From: Omphiscola glabra
Lineage: Eukaryota; Mollusca; Gastropoda; Lymnaeidae
Length of the DNA: 64,000 nt
Reading direction: 5' to 3'
Assembly (NCBI GenBank): GCA_964017045.1
Contig: OZ024808.1
Location: 19,213,284 to 19,277,283 of the forward strand
The position numbers and the translations under genes are program-made. This document shows positions 28,201 to 37,200 of this stretch, piece by piece. The number at the start of each line of letters is the position of its first letter. The first letter of the stretch is position 1. The notes beneath the pieces are model-generated. The model did no database searches and was not told where the DNA came from. It was given only the letters and a program-made list of their open reading frames with translations.

Positions 28201-31200
28201 GACAGACAGACAGAGACACATATAGACCGACAGAGAAACAAATAGACAGACAGAGAGAAAGAGAGACAGACAGAGAGAAAGAGAGAGAGACAGAGAGACA
28301 TAGAGACAGGCAGAGACAGATAGATAGGGAGACAGACAGAATGACAGAGAGACAGACAGTCAGACAGACAGTCAGACAGATCATCCTTGAATAATTGCAA
28401 AAAAGTTATCTTAATTCGGTAAACTATATCTATACATATATAAGTATGGCCGTATGTGCTTCTATACCATCAAACCAAAGTGATGAAAATTGTGCGAATT
28501 GTAAAAAAATGCAAATGTTTCTGAATTATTACACACATTTGACAAAATTCCGTTTTTGGGACCGGGGACCTAAATTCTTTTTTGCCCCTTTTATGAGCTA
28601 AATATAATTTTCGTATGCGTTTCTATACCATTCATCCGATTGTGATAAAACTTTGGTAAGTTGTTGTGCGCACCAATGGTTTCTGAATTAGCTTATCCAT
28701 TTTGAAATATTCCTTTTCGGGCCGGAGCCCCAAATTATTTTTTTCTTATATGAGCTATACAAATATAATTTCAATCAGTGCTATTGCATGGCTGGCTAGA
28801 AATCAATCAAATACAAACGACATTTCAGTTTGTGTGTGACATAAGTACAACCATTTTAAAATTTTACGTTTGGGGCCGGGGGCCTTATTTTAAAAATAAT
28901 AAATATTTGAGCTTTCTAAATATAATTTAAAACAGAGCTACTGCGTGGGTGGATCAATCGCTACAAGTGTGTGGACTACATTTTGAAAATACACGCTTCT
29001 CACGTGGACAGCTATATGTTGCCTGCTCACGCGTTGAAAAAACTTCTAATTTATTTGTGTACGCACTAGACGGAAAAAAACAATAAAATATTTTCTATTT
29101 AAAAATTACTTTAAAACTTAATTTAAAACACAAACACTTTTTTCATTGGGTGGCATGCGTTTCTCGCTAGTATATAAGAATGCTGACCGTAACTCCAAAG
29201 AACCGAAAAGATTTCAATATGTTTCGGATTCTCAAAAACAATCATAGTTATTTTCTATTATTTTACGGAAATTGAATAAATTTAAATGCGCAAAAAATAT
29301 TATATATCCGCTTTTATTTTAGTAAAAGTTTAAGTATTATTATTAAAAATTACTAATACATTTAAAGTAACAACTAAGGAACTATCTTAAGAGCATTTTA
29401 TATGTGTTTGAAAGGTATAAAAAAAATATTTTAAAATTATGATCAAAGAATTACACTGTAATCACATTTATCGGTAAAACAGATGGCTCATGTTCACTTA
29501 GCTCAAGGTCACAAGGCTCATAGTCATGTGGCTCATTGTCACATAGCTCATGGTCACTTAGCTCATGGTCACATGGCTCATGGTCACATGGCTCATGCAA
29601 AATGGACCTTAATTACAAGTCTTTCCATTACTGTGTGGTACATACACAATCTGATCCTCATTGTTAAATGTGTTGTTTAGTTTGACCAGGTATGTTAACG
29701 TGTGTATGTTTCAGTTGCAAGAAGTTGTTGAAGTCCATGAGAGAGGACTACAGAAACAGGGCAGCTTATGTGGCCTACTTGGTGAGATGTCGCCAGGGGC
29801 TTCTGGCCACAAGGCACCAACTCCAGCGCCTGTTAAATAGGATCAACAGGTAAGGCAGAAGTGATGGCTCTTCGTGACCTTTGACCTCTAGAATGATATT
29901 CCTTTATTAATCATTATAGACATGACATGCATCATAGCATGATTTTTACGGTAAACATGCAGATGTTTTATAAAAGACTATTATATTCTGTGTTACAACA
30001 CAAGTGTAAGAATCTTTAGACTCAGTCATTCATGGAGGGGAATACATATCAAGTGTCATTTTTATTTTAGGAATATGTGTTGCTGGAAGTGAAAGTGAAA
30101 TACAAACATTCTGCCATGTGCTGTAAAGATAGAATTTGAATTTTGTTCCGTGGTGTGTCTTCGTGAGGCAGAAAAGTATTAGTGTTGTGTCTTGTGAGGC
30201 AGAAAAGTATTAGTGTTGTGTCTTGTGAGGCAGAAAAGTATTAGTGTTGTGTCTTGTGAGGCAGAAAAGTATTATTGTTGTGTCTTGTGAGGCAGAAAAG
30301 TATTAGTGTTGTGTCTTGTGAGACAGAAAAGTATTAGTGTTGTGTCTTGTGAGGCAGAAAAGTATTAGTGTTGTGTCTTGTGAGGCAGAAAAGTATTAGT
30401 GTTGTGTCTTGTGAGACAGAAAAGTATTAGTGTTGTGTCTTGTGAGGCAGAAAAGTATTATTGTTGTGTCTTGTGAGGCAGAAAAGTATTAGTGTTGTGT
30501 CTTGTGAGACAGAAAAGTATTAGTGTTGTGTCTTGTGAGGCAGAAAAGTATTAGTGTTGTGTCTTGTGAGGCAGAAAAGTATTAGTGTTGTGTCTTGTGA
30601 GGCAGAAAAGTATTAGTGTTGTGTCTTGTGAGGCAGAAAAGTATTAGTGTTGTGTCTTGTGAGGCAGAAAAGTATTAGTGTTGTGTCTTGTGAGGCAGAA
30701 AAGTATTAGTGTTGTGTCTTGTGAGACAGAAAAGTATTAGTGTTGTGTCTTGTGAGGCAGAAAAGTATTAGTGTTGTGTCTTGTGAGGCAGAAAAGTATT
30801 ATCGTCTCACAACTTGAAATGGTTCCTTGCATTATAGTTTTTTAAATTTTATTTTCTGTTCAGAGAGAAAGAGATCTGCAGCAAACACTTGAGCAACATC
30901 TGTGCCAGGAATTTCCTGGAGAAAAGAGAGAAGCACATGTGGAAGTTTATTACAGAGTTTCAGAAGCTGTCCATGTCTGATGAGAAGGTGGGAACATTTT
31001 ATAGCAACTTTGGCAAAAAACAAATAATTTTTTGTATTAGAACTTGGTTAAAAGTGGATCTGCTCACTTGTGTGTGTGTGGAGGGGGGGGGGGAGGTTCT
31101 CAATTATTCATTTGTGGTCTGCATGGTGGAAAGGGCAAAACATTAGGCCAGTTAACAGAAGCACCTGAGTTTCTTTATGGTTAAACACAAAGAGGTTTTC

Positions 31201-34200
31201 AGTTTTCAACTCTTGAGTTAAGCAAACTCTTGTGATTGAATTTGGAATTTTCAAAAATGTGTGGCAACTCATGCAGCTCTGCCGTATCTCTAATACTCTG
31301 CCCATGGGCGCCCACAGGTAGTGGCAAGGTTGGGCACTTGCCCTCCACCCCTGGATTGATTGATTAAAAAAAAAATTTAGACAGAAATAGACAAAAAAAT
31401 GTGATAAAGTAAAGAGAAAATAAAGAGAAAGTAACTAAGCTGATGCTGATTTTGTTTTACTGGGTAATTATTTTTATATTTTCTATAATAATTAGTTTTA
31501 CAAAGTTTTATAAGCAACAACATGTATGGTCGAGCGATCGTTCAACACATTACATCATGTAAAACATGGCTTAGATCTACAATGTCAGATGATCGTCTGT
31601 CTGGGTTGTGCATGTTAAGCGTACACAGAGACAAAGTGAACTGCAACAAAAAAGACTGTATGGACACAATTGGAGATATGTTTGGTAGCGATAACAGACG
31701 ACTCCAGTTCTTGTTTAAAAATACATTTTATTTTAAATTTATGTTGTAATATTTTTTGTTATATACATATATTGTGTTAATAAAAAATCTGTTGCTACAG
31801 CATGCCCTTCATTACTACAGTGTCCTGTCCATTCATTCACAATACAAATACACTACAGTAAATTAAAACTACATTAAAATTAAAACATTACTAAAAATAT
31901 TTTGCCCCCCTAGAAAATATTTTGCCCCCCCCTAGAAAATATTTTGCCCCCCCCCCTAGAAAATATTTTGCCCCCCCCCCCCCTAGAAAATATTTTGCCC
32001 CCCCCCTAGAAAATATTTTGCCCCCCCCCCCCCCCTAGAAAATTTTCTGCGGGCGCCCATGACTCTGCCTGGTCCCGTTGATATTGCCAGGAGAGGAGGC
32101 TTGCGACAAGGGAGACCATTCGTCACACCACTGTTGCATGCTCTAGCCAAACCTTTCCCGGCCAGTTTAAAACGTTTATTGCAGCTTCTGCAAAAAAAAA
32201 AATTATTGATTAATGTCCAGTGTTATCCTTCTTGTAATGTTTGGACAGCTGCATGAGCCGTGTGACCCTCAAGGGTAACTGTAATTAACTTTTGCCCAAA
32301 TGTTTGTATTTGTATTTGGTGCAATCACAGTCCAAGCTTAACATCTATTGTCTTAAATAGAAAACTTGTTTGTGTCTTATTAATGTTTCCCAGCTCTGAT
32401 GTTTGTTTGCCCCCCCCCTATATGACACTGTTTACCAGCCAGTTCTTCCCCCAATTATCAAGTAATATAATGAAATTGCCGGTAGTCAGCAACCTTCTGG
32501 TATTAGCGTGCCAAAAGTAAGACTTCTAATTCATTCATCTTGACAATAACATTTGAGGCTACCATTTAATAATGCATTTTTTTTATAGTCGTTGGTAATT
32601 TTTTTTTTTTTTTTTTTTTTTTGGTTTTACTGCGTCAATGAAAATCACTGGGCATGTCAAGTCTGACATGCTGGCCGTAGGTTGCCAACCCCTGCTGTAC
32701 AAACCCTGCTGTATGACCCCTGCTGCAGGACCTCTAGTGCTGGGTGGCCGAGTGGTCTAAACTGAGCAAAATCTCAAGTTGATGGTCTGGAGTTCAATCC
32801 CCGCCAAAGCCCAGTCAAGCAAACACACCACCAGTACCCCGGGTGGATGGGACTCGTTAACCTTGGACGGCAACTCATCTAAGAGAAGGAAACTCTGAAT
32901 TCAAACCCGGCGATGGAGTCCCGATAGGCGGATAACATTGATACAATGAAACATTCCGGCAACTCCCGGGTGGATGGGACTCGTTAACCTTGGACGGCAA
33001 CTCATCTAAGAGAAGGCAACTCTGAATTCAAACCCAGGAGATGGGGAGATGGAGTTCACATGCGCCTAACTGGCAGCAGTGATGCCTCTCGAACATCGAA
33101 CCTTGTAACGCGCTTCGAGCCTTTGGGAATGAAGCGTGATTTCTCAAATTTCTCAAATAAACTTCATTATTATTATTATTATTATTACATGCCCTGCTGC
33201 ACAAACCCTGCTTCACAGAAAACACAATGAAAATTGTGATTGAGACTTTAGAAAAAAATTATTCTGAACCTGTTTACTAAATTTTTTATGAAATTTACTT
33301 TCCAACAAGTTTGTTTCACTTTCCCCTTTTAAGAAAGCCTCATTCTATAACACTCTGATTCAGATATTGATCAGAGTTGCTTCTAACACTCTGATTCAGG
33401 AATTGATCAGAATCTGATGCTGAGCCAGACAAAACTACAAGACCAAAAATTATTGCTTTTTTTTTTTTTTTTTTAAATTTTTTACATGTCAAAATAATAT
33501 TAGCTTTGAATTGTCCAACTTCTGTTACAGATTGATCATGTGGAGAAGTTCCTACTATTCCTGTATCAGGAAATGTCAACAGATTCACTTTGGAAAGGTA
33601 CCGACGCCTCCAACTATTGTAAAGGCTAATTTTCTCTTGGAATGTCTGTAAATGTTTAATGTTAGCCGTCCTGTTCAGTTTCTTGTTGCCAGAAAATTGT
33701 TTTGTTATTCTGCTTAGATTTTTGTCTGCTTGGTACAAGCAGTGTTTGTTTAATGATCATTTTCTGTACCAACAAATATTTTTTATTAAAAAAATTGCTG
33801 AATTTGAAAAAATGACTATCTAATGTGATGTAGAGCATAATTGGATAAAGTTATATGAGCAATCTAGTAATATGCCTCTTAAAATAGTCAATTTCTCACC
33901 TCAACCAGCTGCCACGGACAAACAGATAGAAGATGGCCGGCAAGCTGTTGAAAGATTTTTGATGAGTCGTATCTACACTCATGCCATGTTCCCAAACGGG
34001 GATGGTGATATTCTCAGGGACCAGTAAGTCATTTTTCTCACTGACATTTAGTCAGAGATCTGTTGTTAGAGAAGCACACTTAACAAAGCAAGGGAAAACA
34101 AATCACCCAGTTGTGATAGTAAACTGCCTTGTTAATGAAATAGCAGAGTGCTCTCCCTCAGATCTGCAACTGGAAGAAGTGCTGGTTATGGATTCTTGTA

Positions 34201-37200
34201 AATTTTAATTTCGGAAATTTGTATTTCTTAAATGTTTCATTCACAGGTTAATCAGTAATTATACTCTGATACTCTCTTTCTCACTTTAACTCAAATGTAT
34301 TACCACTGAACAAGGGAGTATCAGGAGTTTGTGTTTTTGTCCTTGACATTGCCACCACTAATTCACAAAAATCACAAAACATAAAGACAACACACCAAAA
34401 CTGAGCCATGTAAAGTAAATGGAGTGATCAAAACACACACCCCTCCAGCCTGCCCCCCCCCCACCCCCAAAACCAGTGCCACTGTCTCATGGGAAAACAG
34501 AACCTTTAATGTTTTTTAAACTGCTTGACTCCATGCATACTTCACCTGATGCTAACATTTCCTTGCCCTTAAATTCAGGCTTCTCCAAGAACACTTGAAG
34601 AAGTTGAGCAAGGTGATAACCCCGTCGCACAAAGACCTGCGCATACCCAGGATGTATCACCTGGAATGTCCGTGGCCTGCCGCACAGAAGGAAATCTATA
34701 TGATCAATGCCTATAGAGTAAGTGGAAACTGTATGATTGGATTTGATTATGGCCATCTGTTACTGTTCTGATCTATTATGTCTAAGACAGTAATGTTTAA
34801 TTTGAAAGTAAAATTGACAGACAGAACAGTTTTTTTGGAATTGTCCTTGCGATTTTAAGTGACAAAGATCCTCAGCATGATGAACTCCTGCCCTGTGAAC
34901 TCTTGCCCTGTGATCTCTGACCTGTGGTCTCCTGTAAGAACTTTTATTGTTATGCACACAAATATGATGTATTTCCTACCATGCAAAATCATGAAATTGC
35001 AGCAGTCTTGAATGTGTCCCAAAGTAACCACAAGGAGGTTGAGGACCACTGGCATAAGTAATAATTATCATTGACCGTATAAGCTTGTATATGAAATACA
35101 CAGAACCTCGGAGAGTTAATATTTTACTTTGTCATCAAGACATTTAAAACCGTTCAACCTGTGTTGAGTGTGGTCTATACAGCAACACCCTAATAATATT
35201 AAATTGTTGCAAGCAAAGTGATAGGTCAGTGTACTGGAGCTCACATATCCATCATAACTATGTTGGGCCAGCCCACTAGAACTCACACATACATCTCAAC
35301 TCTGATGGGCCAGCGCACTAGAGCTCACTCATCCATCCCAACTGAAATATCTCATTAGGAAATGGCGTCAGCGGGCCGTCCAGCTCGCGCTCCTTATGCC
35401 CTCCCTGGCGCCCACCCACACCTGCCAGGTGCCGGGTTTCCCCGACATCGGGCCGTGCGGGGGAACGCCAGAGACCTCCCCAGGCATGAAGCGTCCCCAC
35501 CAGCAACCGCTCGATCGGGTCTGCTGACGGAGACCCTCCCCGCCGGAGACATCTGGTCGACCGAAGACGCTGCGTTTAAATCGTCCGCAGTCCACTTTCC
35601 TAGGGGCCGGGATGGTAAATTAACGTCCTAATATCTCCCCCCACCCGTCCCGGGGAAGCATCGGACACCCTCTAAGAGGGATTCTACAGTGGGTTTCCAC
35701 CTCGCAACTAATTCGCGAAGTAGCTGGGACGAAACGGTTGCCTAGGAGCAGCTTTCTCAGGGCTGCATATTTAGAATCATCGGCCAGAGGCTTCCACCAC
35801 AGCCTATCGCCTCATATCCCTTAACGGCAACTTGTAATCATTATCCCAACTCTGATTGGCCAGCCCACTAGAGCTCACTCATACATCTCAACTCTGTTGA
35901 GCCAGCCCACTAGAACTCACTCATACATCTCAACTCTAATGGACCAGTGGCCTAGAGCTCACATATACATCTCAAATCTGCTTTCATTCATCAGACATCC
36001 CCTGTGGTGCTGAATCAGAAGTTGACATAAGTTTTTGAAAAATTAAAAAAAAATAAACAGCTACTCATTTGTTTGATGTGAACTTTGACCCGCTCTTATA
36101 CCCCCCTTTTTTAAAACTTGTTTCTATTTCTCTTCCCATCTTTATCTGTCCTGTCTGTTGGTGAAGGCTCTTAGCTGAAACATTCTTGTCTTCTTGTCCT
36201 GTTTCTTAATGCAAGCTTCCACATACCTTGTTCAACCATATCCTTAACACAGCTGGAACACAGCCCTTCATTTATTATCCTTTATACCCCTTAAGACGCC
36301 TAAAGACAAGATCCAGTGTGTCCTGAGATGTTCTCAAACCATAATGAACCTGTTGAGTATGGCCAATGAGAAATCCGTGCCAGCAGCCGATGACTTCATG
36401 CCAGTGTTGATTTATGTGATCATCAAAGCCAATCCATTTGGTCTTCTCTCTACCATACAGGTAATGTTATGGCAAAATCCATTTGGTCTTCTCTCTATCA
36501 TACAGGTAATGTTATGGCAAAATCCATTTGGTCTTCTCTCTACCATACAGGTAATGTTATGGCAAAATCCATTTGGTCTTCTCTCTACCATACAGGTAAT
36601 GTTATGGCAAAATCCATTTGGTCTTCTCTCTACCATACAGGTAATGTTATGGCAAAATCCATTTGGTCTTCTCTCTACCATACAGGTAATGTTATGGCCA
36701 GTCCATTTGGTCTTCTCTCTACCATACAGGTAATGTTATGGTCAATCCATTTTGTCCAGGTAATGGACAGCTTTGTGGTTCTTTCAATGCCATGGATGTT
36801 TCTTTTTTTTTCCTTCAATTTAACTTTTAGCTTTCAAATAACTTTCTCATTTTTCTGGAGGATGAATTACGTAACTTGAATAAGTGAATCAAATTTGATG
36901 AGATTTGAAATAAGTGCAAACATCAGACATAAGATGATACTGGTAGACATGAGATTTGAAACAAGTTTCAGACAAAAGATGATACTGGTAGACATGAGAT
37001 TGAAACAAGTGTCAGACAAAAGATGATACTGGTAGACATGAGATTGAAACAAGTGTCAGACAAAAGATGATACTGGTAGACATGAGATTGAAACAAGTGT
37101 CAGACAAAAGATGATACTGGTAGACATGAGATTGAAACAAGTTTCAGACAAAAGATGATACTGGTAGACATGAGATTGAAACAAGTGTCAGACAAAAGAT

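Noticed and set aside
27610..28400. Leu/Ser/Cys-rich open frames resembling membrane segments
   Set aside because: Translation of a tetranucleotide repeat tract.
32741..32810. tRNA-Leu/Ser gene
   Set aside because: It has A and B boxes but no convincing cloverleaf, and is fused to a SINE body and (ATT)n tail.
35362..35631. 89-residue Pro/Ala/Arg-rich open frame
   Set aside because: Lies within the GC-rich insertion; GC-rich DNA yields such frames, and the opposite strand is open too.
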